Positions 51,849-59,910 of a DNA stretch of 64,000 nt are shown here, one piece after another. Each line of letters begins with the position of its first letter. Position 1 is the first letter of the stretch. The notes beneath the pieces are model-generated. The model saw only the letters and a list, made by a program, of their open reading frames with translations. It did no database searches and was not told where the DNA came from. The translations under genes and the position numbers were made by a program. Source of the stretch: Akkermansiaceae bacterium (GTDB lineage Bacteria > Verrucomicrobiota > Verrucomicrobiia > Verrucomicrobiales > DEV007); the NCBI GenBank assembly GCA_024233085.1, contig JACKQC010000007.1, forward strand, positions 62,001-126,000, written 5' to 3'.

Positions 51849-53312
51849 ATGAAATTCAACGCCCTATTCAAACGCAAGATCCGCACGCCCGATACCCTCA
51901 ACCTCGCGGGCGGACAGGCCCATGCCGCCTCGGAGAAACTCGAGCTGGTGACCATCCTGCTCACCTCGTTTCTCGAGCATCAGTTCTACCGCAAGGCCGA
52001 CCAGACGGCGAAACGCCTCGTCGAGCTGGTGGCGAAGATCCCCGACAAAGCGTTCGTGGCCAAGGCCGCCCTCTATGCGCGCCGCGAGGCGGGGATGCGA
52101 TCTGTGTCCCACCTGGTGGCGGGTGAACTCGCCCGTCAGGTGAAGGGCGCGGAATGGACGAAGCGCTTCTTCGACCGCGTGGTCTTTCGCGTGGACGACG
52201 CGCTGGAAATCCTGGCTTACTACTACGCGGTTCACGGCAAACCTCTGCCCAACGCGCTGAAGAAAGGCCTCGGCGCCGCGCTGGCCCGTTTCGACGCCCA
52301 CCAACTGGCGAAATACCGCCGCGAAGGCGCCGCCATCAAGCTGGTCGACGCGGTGAACCTCGTTCACCCGCCTCATTCCGAGGCGCTGGCCAAGCTGGTC
52401 CGCGGCACGCTGGCTCCCGCCGAAACGTGGGAAACGAAGCTGACCCAGGCCGGTCAGGAAGCCGAGTCCGACGAGGACAAAGCCTCCCGCAAGGCCGAGG
52501 CGTGGGCGATGCTGATCCGCGAACGCAAGATCGGCTACTTCGCGCTGCTGCGTAACCTGCGCAATGTGCTGGAACAGGCTCCAGAGCTGATCGGCGACGC
52601 CGTCGCCCTGCTCACGGACGAGCGGTTGATCCGCCGTTCGCTGGTGATGCCATTCCGTTTCCGCACCGCGCTCGACTCCGTGGAGGCGGCCAAGGCGCCA
52701 GAGAAATCCGACGCCGGCGCCTTCTCCGACTGCCGTCAGGAGGTCATCCGTGCGCTCAGCGTGGCGGTGGACCGCTCGCTGGCGAACGTGCCCCGTTTCG
52801 AGGGCCGTACGCTGGTCGCAGTGGACACGTCCGGCTCCATGATGGGCAAGCCGCTGAAGATCGCGTCGCTGTTCGCGGCCACGATCTACAAGGCCAACCG
52901 CGCCGACCTCATGCTCTTCAGCGAGGATGCCCGCGTCGTTACGTTTAACCGTGACGATGCGACGCTGTCCATCGCCCAGCGCATCGAGGAAAAAGCCGAG
53001 TGCGCCGGGACCAACTTCCATGCCATCTTCCAGCGTGCCGAAGCGGCCTACGACCGCGTGATCATCCTGTCCGACATGCAGGCGTGGATGGGTCACCACA
53101 CGCCGGCCCGGAGCTTCGAGCGTTTCGTCGCGAAAACGGGCCAACGCCCGCGCGTCTTCACGTTCGACCTGGCCGGATACGGCAGCCTCCAGTTCCCCGA
53201 GCCGGAGGTGTATGCGCTCGCCGGATTCAGCGACAAAACGATGGAAACCCTCGGGTTCCTCGAACGCGACAAAGCCGCGCTGATCCGGGAAATCGAACGC
53301 ATCGAACTGTGA
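51849..53312 (+). CDS. rsr: Ro60 (TROVE-vWA) RNA-binding protein
   Basis: 487 residues. The N-terminal HEAT-like TROVE ring starts LFKRKIRTPDTLNLAGGQAH and includes FVAKAALYARREAGMRSVSH and YHP-type helices to about residue 300. The C-terminal vWA domain has an intact metal-ion site: TLVAVDTSGSMMGKPLKIAS near residue 325, then CAGTNFHAIFQ and RVIILSDMQAWMG. Ro60 holds misfolded or structured RNAs in its ring and binds Y RNAs; bacterial versions work with exoribonucleases. A GGAGG Shine-Dalgarno stands 13 nt upstream. It probably shares a transcript with the tRNA array and ends at a strong terminator. Confidence 0.93.
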   Translation: MKFNALFKRKIRTPDTLNLAGGQAHAASEKLELVTILLTSFLEHQFYRKADQTAKRLVELVAKIPDKAFVAKAALYARREAGMRSVSHLVAGELARQVKGAEWTKRFFDRVVFRVDDALEILAYYYAVHGKPLPNALKKGLGAALARFDAHQLAKYRREGAAIKLVDAVNLVHPPHSEALAKLVRGTLAPAETWETKLTQAGQEAESDEDKASRKAEAWAMLIRERKIGYFALLRNLRNVLEQAPELIGDAVALLTDERLIRRSLVMPFRFRTALDSVEAAKAPEKSDAGAFSDCRQEVIRALSVAVDRSLANVPRFEGRTLVAVDTSGSMMGKPLKIASLFAATIYKANRADLMLFSEDARVVTFNRDDATLSIAQRIEEKAECAGTNFHAIFQRAEAAYDRVIILSDMQAWMGHHTPARSFERFVAKTGQRPRVFTFDLAGYGSLQFPEPEVYALAGFSDKTMETLGFLERDKAALIREIERIEL

Positions 53313-53403
53313 TTCGATCGCCGCCCTCGATGCCATCGGGCGGCGGGATGTCAGCGGATGCATCCAGGGGAAAAAGTCCGCGTGTTCCGACAACGAACAA
53401 AAC

Positions 53404-53456
53404 CGCGCCGGATCGGCCGGGTCACCCGACCCGGTTGATTCGGCGCGCTGGAATTT
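53404..53456 (+). terminator. Strong intrinsic terminator after Ro60
   Basis: CGCGCCGGATCGGCCGGGTC (53404-53423), loop ACCC, and a matching descending arm to 53447 give a 20-bp stem in RNA (three G-U pairs). GGAATTTTT follows. It marks the end of the array-Ro60 transcription unit. Confidence 0.8.
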
Positions 53457-53510
53457 TTCGAAATCGTTGCTTTAACTGACGTAAATAACCTTTAACCCTC
53501 CTTCTCCCCC

Positions 53511-54092
53511 ATGAACCCGATTCTCCACAAAAACATTGTCCTGGTCCTGAACCGCAACTGGCAGGCGATCGACATCAAGACGCCCGCCGAGGTGTTCTGC
53601 CAGATGGCGACCGACGTCGCCACCGCGCTCGACATCCAAGGCAGCGACTGGATGGTTCCGACGAAGTGGGAGGACTGGCGTCGCCTGCCTGTCCGGGAGA
53701 GCGACTTCAGCATCGGCACCTCCGCCGGCCCCATCCGGGTGCCCACCGTGGTGGTGCTCTCCCGTTTTTCCCGCGTGCCGATGAAACGGCCGAAGTTCAA
53801 CGCCCGCAATCTGTGGGCGCGCGACGGCGGCCGTTGCCAGTACACGGGTCGCGATCTTCGCCCCGGTGAAGGCAACATCGACCACGTCCTGCCTCGCTCG
53901 CGCGGCGGCAAGACCACGTGGGAAAACTGCGTGCTCGCCGCCCGCGACGTGAACTCGCGCAAGGCCAACCGCACCCCCGGCGAAGCCGGGCTCACGCTGC
54001 TGCGTCCGCCCGGCGCGCCCCGCGAGGTGCCCGTCACCGCCCTGCTGAAAAACATCCACGGCATTCCCGACTGGGAACCGTTTCTGATGTGA
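53511..54092 (+). CDS. HNH endonuclease family protein
   Basis: 193 residues. The HNH site occupies residues about 105-160: NLWARDGGRCQYTGRDLRPG, IDHVLPRSRGGKTTWENCVL (His of the DH pair and Asn) and ARDVNSRKANRTPGEAGL. The first 100 residues (LVLNRNWQAIDIKTPAEVFC) look like a separate alpha/beta region. HNH proteins cut DNA or RNA; the target is unknown. It lies 200 bp downstream of Ro60, beyond a terminator, so it is a neighbour rather than clearly the same operon. Confidence 0.85.
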   Translation: MNPILHKNIVLVLNRNWQAIDIKTPAEVFCQMATDVATALDIQGSDWMVPTKWEDWRRLPVRESDFSIGTSAGPIRVPTVVVLSRFSRVPMKRPKFNARNLWARDGGRCQYTGRDLRPGEGNIDHVLPRSRGGKTTWENCVLAARDVNSRKANRTPGEAGLTLLRPPGAPREVPVTALLKNIHGIPDWEPFLM

Positions 54093-54177
54093 AGGCGAAC
54101 GCATGAACGAATCCCGCGGCGTCGCGACGCCCGAACGCGTCCGCGTCGCCGCGGGAGAGGGCCGGTTCGGATTGAGG

Positions 54178-54218
54178 CCATCAACAGGGTTAGGTCTGCG
54201 ACTTAACCCTGTTGGACG
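54178..54218. repeat. 41-bp double-palindrome element after the HNH gene
   Basis: Left half CCATCAAC-AGG-GTTAGGTC, spacer TGC, right half GACTTAAC-CCT-GTTGGACG. The core arms CAACAGGGTTA and TAACCCTGTTG pair. It lies between two plus-strand genes, 86 bp after the HNH stop. Confidence 0.78.
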
Positions 54219-54475
54219 GCCAAGAAAAGAACGAACACCGTTTCCCGGCTCCGGGGCCTGAACGTCGATGCCGATTTACGCGCCGAAGTCAATCCCTTCG
54301 ATTTTCGTTGGCGATCGGGCATGGCCATTCAAACCCAAAAAGAAAGAATTGGCGCGGTGGCGGTCACGCCTCTTTTCTCGATCATTCTTCGACCGTTCGA
54401 AGGTGTTCCCGTTCTCCATTCTTTTTCGCTGGTCATTCGGGTTCTCTTTCGAAATTCTTTTCGATCCAAAAAGCC
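54219..54475. other. Intergenic region upstream of the phosphoesterase gene
   Basis: 257 bp, less GC-rich than the surroundings with several TTC/CTT runs. I see no ORF, RNA or clear promoter. It presumably carries the promoter of the phosphoesterase gene. Confidence 0.35.
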
Positions 54476-55198
54476 ATGAAAACCCTCATCGTCCCCGACG
54501 TGCACAACCACATCGACGAGGTGGAGGCGCAGATATCGCGTTACCCGGCCGACCGGGTGGTGTTTCTGGGGGATTACTTCGACAGCTTCAGCGACACGTC
54601 GGCCATGGCCGAGGCGACCGCCCGATGGCTGAAGGCGTCGCTCGCCCGTCCGGAACGGCTGCACCTCTGGGGAAACCACGATCTGTGGTACCGGTTTCCC
54701 CTGAATTCGCAGATCTGCTGGATCGGTTCGGGTTTCACACCGGAGAAAAGCCGCGCCATCTCGGGCGTCCTCGCCTTCGAGGATTGGGAGAAACTGCGCC
54801 TGGTGACGGTGCTGGACGGGATCGTCTTTTCGCACGCGGGAGTGGACCGCTCCGTTTTCGAGCACCCGGTGGAGGGGCTTTCCGCCGGGCGGGTGGAGAG
54901 CCAGTGCGCGGCGGCGCTTGAGGACGCGGCGGCCGGGATCGACAACGAGGTGCTCGGCGAACACGGCATTGTCTGGCTGAGGTGGTGGGAAATGGAGGCG
55001 CTGCCCGAGTTTTCCCAGGTGGTTGGCCACACCGTCGCGCGCGAGTGCCGCGTCGAGACCGAGGGCGGGCGCTTCAATGTCTGCCTCGACACGCTGGGCC
55101 GCTATCTTGGGCTGCTGGAGGACGGGATTTTCAAGGTCATCGACGACGAGCGCGACGGCGCCATGGTGTGGAGTTCGGCCGATCCGCCCGCCGGCTGA
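54476..55198 (+). CDS. Calcineurin-like metallophosphoesterase
   Basis: 240 residues. The dinuclear-metal motifs are in order: LIVPDVHNHIDEVE (DxH), VVFLGDYFDSF (GDxxD), LHLWGNHDLWYRF (GNHD) and GIVFSHAGVDRSV plus QVVGHTVARECR (late histidines). The family includes Ser/Thr phosphatases and nucleotidases such as diadenosine tetraphosphatase. The substrate is open. It lies downstream of the HNH gene across a 41-bp element. The upstream extension of this frame looks non-coding. Confidence 0.85.
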   Translation: MKTLIVPDVHNHIDEVEAQISRYPADRVVFLGDYFDSFSDTSAMAEATARWLKASLARPERLHLWGNHDLWYRFPLNSQICWIGSGFTPEKSRAISGVLAFEDWEKLRLVTVLDGIVFSHAGVDRSVFEHPVEGLSAGRVESQCAAALEDAAAGIDNEVLGEHGIVWLRWWEMEALPEFSQVVGHTVARECRVETEGGRFNVCLDTLGRYLGLLEDGIFKVIDDERDGAMVWSSADPPAG

Positions 55199-55211
55199 TT
55201 CGTGGCGTTCC

Positions 55212-56849
55212 TCAGCGGCCGCGGCGGAAGGCCCCCCGCAGTTCCGCGAGCGAGGCCGCGCCGGTCGCGAGAGCGAGGCCGACATACGACGCCACGCCCG
55301 CGGCGACGACCGCGAGCAGGGCGGTGACGCGCTTTGCCTCGCCGGCGCCGTGAAACCAGTCACCGAAGGCGCGCGCCAGCGCCCAGACGACGGCGCCCAT
55401 CAGCAGGCTGGCGGCGATCATGCGCAGGATGCGGTCGCGCGTGGCGGCCGGGATTTCCAGGAAAGGCCCGAGCCCGACCCAGAGCAGCGCGACATTGACC
55501 CACGCGGCGATGGCGGTGGCCACGGCGATGCCGACGTGGGCGAAGAAGTGAAAAAGCGCGAGGCTGGCGACGATATTCACCGCGACGGTGACGGCGGCCA
55601 TCTTCATGGGCGAGCGGGTGTTTTCCTGGGCGAAATAACCGGGCTGCAGCACGCGGATCAGCACGTATCCCGGCAGGCCGGCGGCGAACCCCGTCAGGGC
55701 CGCGGCGGTGGCGGCGGAGCTTTCGGCGGTGAATTTGCCGCGCTCGAAGATGGCGGAGATCAGCTCGCGCGGGATGACGAGCATGGCCACCATGGCGGGC
55801 AGGGTGACGAGAAGGGCGAACTCGACGCCGCGGGCGAGGCTGCGCCGCGCCCCGGGCTCGTCGCCGCCGCGGAGACGCCGGGTGATTTCGGGCAGGAGCA
55901 CGACGCCGAAGGCGATACCGATCATCCCGAGCGGCAACTGATAGATGCGGTCGGCGTAGTAGAGGTAGGAGAGGGCCTTGTCCTGGGTCGAGGCGATGAG
56001 GGAACCGACGATGAGGTTCACCTGCTGGATGCTGGCGCTGACGATGCCGGGAATCATGAGGTCCCAGAGCTTTCGCATGCCGGCGGACCGGCGGGGTCTG
56101 ACGGGGCGAACGCGCATGCCGTGCCGCCAACTGGCGAACCAGACCAGGCCCAACTGGGCGAAGCCGGCGACGAAGACGCACCAGGAAAGAATCCAGCCGC
56201 AGGCCACCTTGTCCTCGGTCTTGTGCAGGAGAGGAATGAAGACAAACAGCCCGGCGAGCAGGACGAGATTCATCAGCACCGGCGCGAAAGCCGGGATGGC
56301 GAAGATTTTCAGGCTGTTTAGCACGCCTCCGAGGTGCGCCGTCAGGGCCATGCAGATGAGGTAGCTGAACATGAGGCGGCTGTAGGCCACCGTCAGATCG
56401 AATTTTTCCACGCCGCCGGGGTCGCGGATCGCCTCGCCCAGCCAGGACCAGAACTCGGGCGCCCGAAGCCTTTCCGCCCACGAATCGAAGGCCGGCGGAT
56501 CGAGAAATCCGACCGTCAGCGGCATGATAAACCACGGCATCAGCGGCACGATGACGAGCATGCCGACGCCGAGAATGACGATGAGCCAGGAAAAGGCCTG
56601 GTTGGCGAAATCGGCGGCGCTTTCCTCGCCATTCTCGTTCAGTTCGCGGCCGAAAAGGGGCACGAAGGCGGCGTTGAAGGCGCCCTCGCCAAAGATGCGG
56701 CGACCCAGATTGGGAAACCGAAAGGCGGCGTACCAGGCGTCCGACACCATGGAGGCGCCGATGTAGCTCGCCGTGGCGACATCGCGCAGGAAACCGAGCA
56801 CGCGGCTCATCGCGGTGAATCCGCCGACGGAAAGAATGGAGCGGAGCAT
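55212..56849 (-). CDS. murJ: Lipid II flippase MurJ
   Basis: 545 residues, fourteen transmembrane helices. The N-terminus VGGFTAMSRVLGFLRDVATA and the next loop FRFPNLGRRIFGEGAFNAAF are the MurJ signatures with the conserved Arg residues of the central cavity. It flips lipid-linked peptidoglycan precursor across the inner membrane, so this bacterium makes peptidoglycan. The Sua5-type gene lies 19 bp upstream on the same strand. Confidence 0.95.
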   Translation of the reverse strand: MLRSILSVGGFTAMSRVLGFLRDVATASYIGASMVSDAWYAAFRFPNLGRRIFGEGAFNAAFVPLFGRELNENGEESAADFANQAFSWLIVILGVGMLVIVPLMPWFIMPLTVGFLDPPAFDSWAERLRAPEFWSWLGEAIRDPGGVEKFDLTVAYSRLMFSYLICMALTAHLGGVLNSLKIFAIPAFAPVLMNLVLLAGLFVFIPLLHKTEDKVACGWILSWCVFVAGFAQLGLVWFASWRHGMRVRPVRPRRSAGMRKLWDLMIPGIVSASIQQVNLIVGSLIASTQDKALSYLYYADRIYQLPLGMIGIAFGVVLLPEITRRLRGGDEPGARRSLARGVEFALLVTLPAMVAMLVIPRELISAIFERGKFTAESSAATAAALTGFAAGLPGYVLIRVLQPGYFAQENTRSPMKMAAVTVAVNIVASLALFHFFAHVGIAVATAIAAWVNVALLWVGLGPFLEIPAATRDRILRMIAASLLMGAVVWALARAFGDWFHGAGEAKRVTALLAVVAAGVASYVGLALATGAASLAELRGAFRRGR

Positions 56850-56868
56850 GGCTTCGGGGCGGAGTGGG

Positions 56869-57906
56869 TCAGGACCGCGCGGACGCCTTTCTCAGCCGAT
56901 CGAGAATGGCGAGCCCGATCCCGCGCTCCGGGACGGGTTCGGCGATGATTTCGTCCACCGGCAATTGGTCCAGTTGGCGCAGCAAATGAAAAAAGCGGAT
57001 GCCGGCCTCCGGCAGCTTACCGGAGCCGGGGCTGAGCACGAAGACCTCGTCCCAGTCGGCGAGACCGAGAAAGCCGTCCTTTTCCTGGCCGCGATAGCTA
57101 AGCAAGGCATAGCGTTTTCCCGTTTCGGGCCGGAATTCGGCGGGACCGGCGACCAGACGCAGGGGGGTGCGCGGGGCGTAGTGGCTGGCGAGCATGCCGG
57201 GCGCCTCGGGCGCGTTGTTTTCGACGGCTTCGTTGTGCTCGGCAATCTCCGGCTTCCCGAAGGGCTTGAGATCCTCGACCGTGACCGGGCCGGCGCGGAG
57301 AATGACCAGCCGCGGTTTCGGATCGCCCGCCTCGACGCGCACGATGGTCGATTCCAGGCCCCGGGAGCAGGCGCCGCCGTCGACGATCAGGGGGACGCGC
57401 CCGTCCAGCTCGTCGCGCACCGCCAGCGCGGAAGTGGGACTGATGCGGCCGAAACGATTCGCGCTCGGCGCGGCGATGGGATGCCCGAGACCGCGGACGA
57501 CGCGTTTGAAGACGGGGTGGGCGCTCATGCGGACAGCAACGGTGGGCAGGCCGGCGGTGACGATGTCGGGCACGGCGTCCGTTTTCGGCAGAATCAGGGT
57601 GAGCGGGCCGGGCCAGAAGGTTTCCACCAGTTGGATCACCGTTCGGGAGATGTCGGGCGGCACGGACGCGACGGTGTCGAGCGCCCGCTTCCCTTCGATA
57701 TGCACGATCAGCGGATCGAAACCGGGACGTTCCTTGGTTTCGTAAATTTTGGCCACCGCCTCGGCGTTGAAAGCGTCGGCGCCCAGCCCGTAAACCGTCT
57801 CGGTCGGCAGAGCGACCACCTCGCCGGACCGGAGCAGCGACACGGCGCGCTCGACCGCCTCGCGGGTGGCGAGATCGGTGTCGGTCTGGGCGATTTCGGT
57901 GGACAT
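56869..57906 (-). CDS. tsaC: L-threonylcarbamoyladenylate synthase, Sua5 type
   Basis: 345 residues. The YrdC/Sua5 domain carries LRSGEVVALPTETVYGLGAD, KIYETKERPGFDPLIVHIEG and GHPIAAPSANRFGRISPTSA. The C-terminal Sua5 domain begins near GMLASHYAPRTPLRLVAG. It makes the precursor of the t6A37 modification of tRNAs that read ANN codons, so it is functionally connected to the unusual tRNA set 5 kb upstream, though not physically linked. Start at MSTEIAQTDTD. Confidence 0.92.
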   Translation of the reverse strand: MSTEIAQTDTDLATREAVERAVSLLRSGEVVALPTETVYGLGADAFNAEAVAKIYETKERPGFDPLIVHIEGKRALDTVASVPPDISRTVIQLVETFWPGPLTLILPKTDAVPDIVTAGLPTVAVRMSAHPVFKRVVRGLGHPIAAPSANRFGRISPTSALAVRDELDGRVPLIVDGGACSRGLESTIVRVEAGDPKPRLVILRAGPVTVEDLKPFGKPEIAEHNEAVENNAPEAPGMLASHYAPRTPLRLVAGPAEFRPETGKRYALLSYRGQEKDGFLGLADWDEVFVLSPGSGKLPEAGIRFFHLLRQLDQLPVDEIIAEPVPERGIGLAILDRLRKASARS

Positions 57907-58082
57907 GACGGGGCTGGGGAAAAACGCGAGCGCCAATCTACCCCGGCGCTTCCGGGTGTCACCGAGATTCCCGGTGGACGGGAAAATGCCTTCCGCGCCC
58001 GCTCCGGGATTGCCTCGCATCGCGCGCCGCTTTAGGCTTCGAAAACTCTTTCCCCATCCCTCCGGAAAGAGTCACCGCCCGC

Positions 58083-58649
58083 GTGGAAACCGAACCGAAA
58101 GCTTCTTCCGCCCCGCCCGTCCCGCCGAGGGTCCGCAGTCTGGTCCTGATCGGCTTCATGGGCACGGGCAAGTCCTCGGTCGGCCGAAAAGTGGCGGCGA
58201 GCCTGGGTTTCCGTTTCGTCGACTCCGACGACGTCGTGGTCCAGCTCTCCGGAAAACGCATCCCGCGCCTGTTCGCCGAGGAGGGAGAGGAGACATTCCG
58301 CGACTGGGAGACGAGGGCCCTGCGACACTGCCTCGAAAACGACGGCCAGGTCGTCGCCACGGGCGGAGGGATCGTGGTGCGGGAGGAAAACCGCGAGCTG
58401 TTGAAACGGGCCGGGCACGTCATCTGGCTCAAGGCCGACCCGGAATCGATTTTCCGGCGGGTCGCCCACAACCGCGAGCGCCCGCTCCTGCGCACGGCCG
58501 ATCCGCTGGCGACCATTCGCGAGCTTTTCGACAGCCGCGTGGCGCTTTATGGCGCCTGCGCCGACGAGGAGGTGGACACGTCCCACCTGACGCTCGACGA
58601 GACGATCCACGGCGTCACCGAATCGGCGCGCGTGGCGCTTGGGCTTTGA
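58083..58649 (+). CDS. aroK: Shikimate kinase
   Basis: 188 residues from a GTG start. P-loop LIGFMGTGKSSVGRKVAA, shikimate-binding FVDSDDVVVQLSGKRIPRLF and EETFRDWETRALRHCLEN, and the Walker-B-like VVATGGGIVVREEN, then the lid region HNRERPLLRTADP. It phosphorylates shikimate in aromatic amino acid synthesis. No aroB is adjacent. Confidence 0.93.
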   Translation: METEPKASSAPPVPPRVRSLVLIGFMGTGKSSVGRKVAASLGFRFVDSDDVVVQLSGKRIPRLFAEEGEETFRDWETRALRHCLENDGQVVATGGGIVVREENRELLKRAGHVIWLKADPESIFRRVAHNRERPLLRTADPLATIRELFDSRVALYGACADEEVDTSHLTLDETIHGVTESARVALGL

Positions 58650-58686
58650 GCGGAGGCGTTTCGACCGCCGAGCCCGGCCGCTCGCC

Positions 58687-59910
58687 TCACTTTCGCTCGA
58701 TCGGGATCGAGATCAGCTTGTCGAAGGACTGGGTGAACTCCCGCGAGCTGAAGACCCAGACGACCAGTTTTTTGCCCTCCCAATAGCCCGGCGTGCCCGT
58801 CGCGACGGGGAAAAGCTGCCGCCGCGCCTGCACCATGCCCGAGCCCCGCACGCCGACGTGGTCCGGCGGAAACTGGAATTCGTAGGCGAGCTGGTCGAGC
58901 AGACCCGCGCCCTTGCAGTGCATGCCGTTCGACGCGCCCTCCTGAAACACCAGCGTGTGGCTGTCGCCGATCAGCAGCACCGGGCTCTCGCGCCTGGCAT
59001 CCACCGGCTCGATGCGCCCTCCGTTGTCGCGGCCCGCGTAGCGAACCATGAGCTTTTCCCGCGCGGCCCGGCCCTCCCATTCGCTGCCCTTCACCTGGTC
59101 GCCGGTGATTTCCAGCTCCGTCGGCTCGCCGCGGACAATCGCCTCCTTCGCCTGAGCCTGGAACCATTCGGCGTTTTCGACTTCCTTCTTCACGAGTTCG
59201 GCCACGATCTCGCAGGCCAGAGGCGAGTAATGCGCGTCCTGCTCGCAGTAGAGCTTCTCGTCCGGGTTTGAAGCGCGGCGGGCGAGGAAGACGGGCTCGA
59301 GGTCGATGACTCTCAGACCGGCGGCCCGCATTTTCCCGATGAAAGGCGCCAGCGAGGGCGCCTCGCCGGGGGCGAATCCTCCGGCGAGTTTGTCCGGGTA
59401 AATTGTCGCCTTCGCCGGAATGGGCGCGACGATCAGCTCGACGCCCTTGCCCTTCAGCAGATCGTTGAACTCGACCATCGAGGGCAACGGATCGGTCTGG
59501 TTGCGGGCGACTTCCTTCCAGTCCTTTTCCCAGAAATCGCCGAGCGACACCTGTTTCAGCTCGCGGGTCAGGAAATACCAGGCCGGATCGTCGCCGGGGA
59601 CGTTCGGCTTTTCCTCGACGCGTTTGCCGGCTTCGGCGGCGAAGGCGGCGGCCCGGGCCGGATCGCCCGGGGCGGCGGCGGCCGGCGGGGCGGCGGGTTT
59701 GGCCGAGGTCTCGGCGGCGGTGGTGCCGACGTCGCCGCAGTTCGCGAGAAAGAGGCTCAGGACACCGGCCAGCACGGCGGCGTTCGAAACCGGGGCGGAC
59801 CCAACAGGGTTGGGTCGGGGACCATACCCTGTTGGGTCGGGCGGTCCGGAAAGGGCGGGGGCTTCACTCCTGGGGTGGCTCGACGTCGTAGTATTCATCG
59901 ATGAATTCAC
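58687..59910 (-). CDS. AlgX/AlgJ-like SGNH acetyltransferase lipoprotein
   Basis: About 407 residues. The SGNH hydrolase fold is visible as IVAPIPAKATIYPDKLAGG, KLYCEQDAHYSPLACEIV (Asp-x-x-His pair) and PVLLIGDSHTLVFQEGASNG (catalytic Ser in GDSH). This is the layout of AlgX/AlgJ proteins that O-acetylate exported polysaccharide. A lipobox LFLANCG lies near residue 58. The start is uncertain: from the first GTG a 41-bp repeat is translated as DPTGYGPRPNPVG, but a GTG at 59775 just before the signal helix would leave the repeat intergenic. Confidence 0.7.
   Translation of the reverse strand: MNSSMNTTTSSHPRSEAPALSGPPDPTGYGPRPNPVGSAPVSNAAVLAGVLSLFLANCGDVGTTAAETSAKPAAPPAAAAPGDPARAAAFAAEAGKRVEEKPNVPGDDPAWYFLTRELKQVSLGDFWEKDWKEVARNQTDPLPSMVEFNDLLKGKGVELIVAPIPAKATIYPDKLAGGFAPGEAPSLAPFIGKMRAAGLRVIDLEPVFLARRASNPDEKLYCEQDAHYSPLACEIVAELVKKEVENAEWFQAQAKEAIVRGEPTELEITGDQVKGSEWEGRAAREKLMVRYAGRDNGGRIEPVDARRESPVLLIGDSHTLVFQEGASNGMHCKGAGLLDQLAYEFQFPPDHVGVRGSGMVQARRQLFPVATGTPGYWEGKKLVVWVFSSREFTQSFDKLISIPIERK
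59798..59838. repeat. 41-bp double-palindrome element at the AlgX-like gene start
   Basis: GACCCAAC-AGG-GTTGGGTC, spacer GGG, GACCATAC-CCT-GTTGGGTC, near-consensus. It lies between two minus-strand genes, or in the first codons of the downstream one if the long start is used. Confidence 0.82.

Noticed and set aside
53404..53447. Another copy of the 41-bp palindrome
   Set aside because: It shares CCGGGT/ACCCGG words but not the AACAGGGTTG core or the two-half structure; a T-run follows, so it is an intrinsic terminator.
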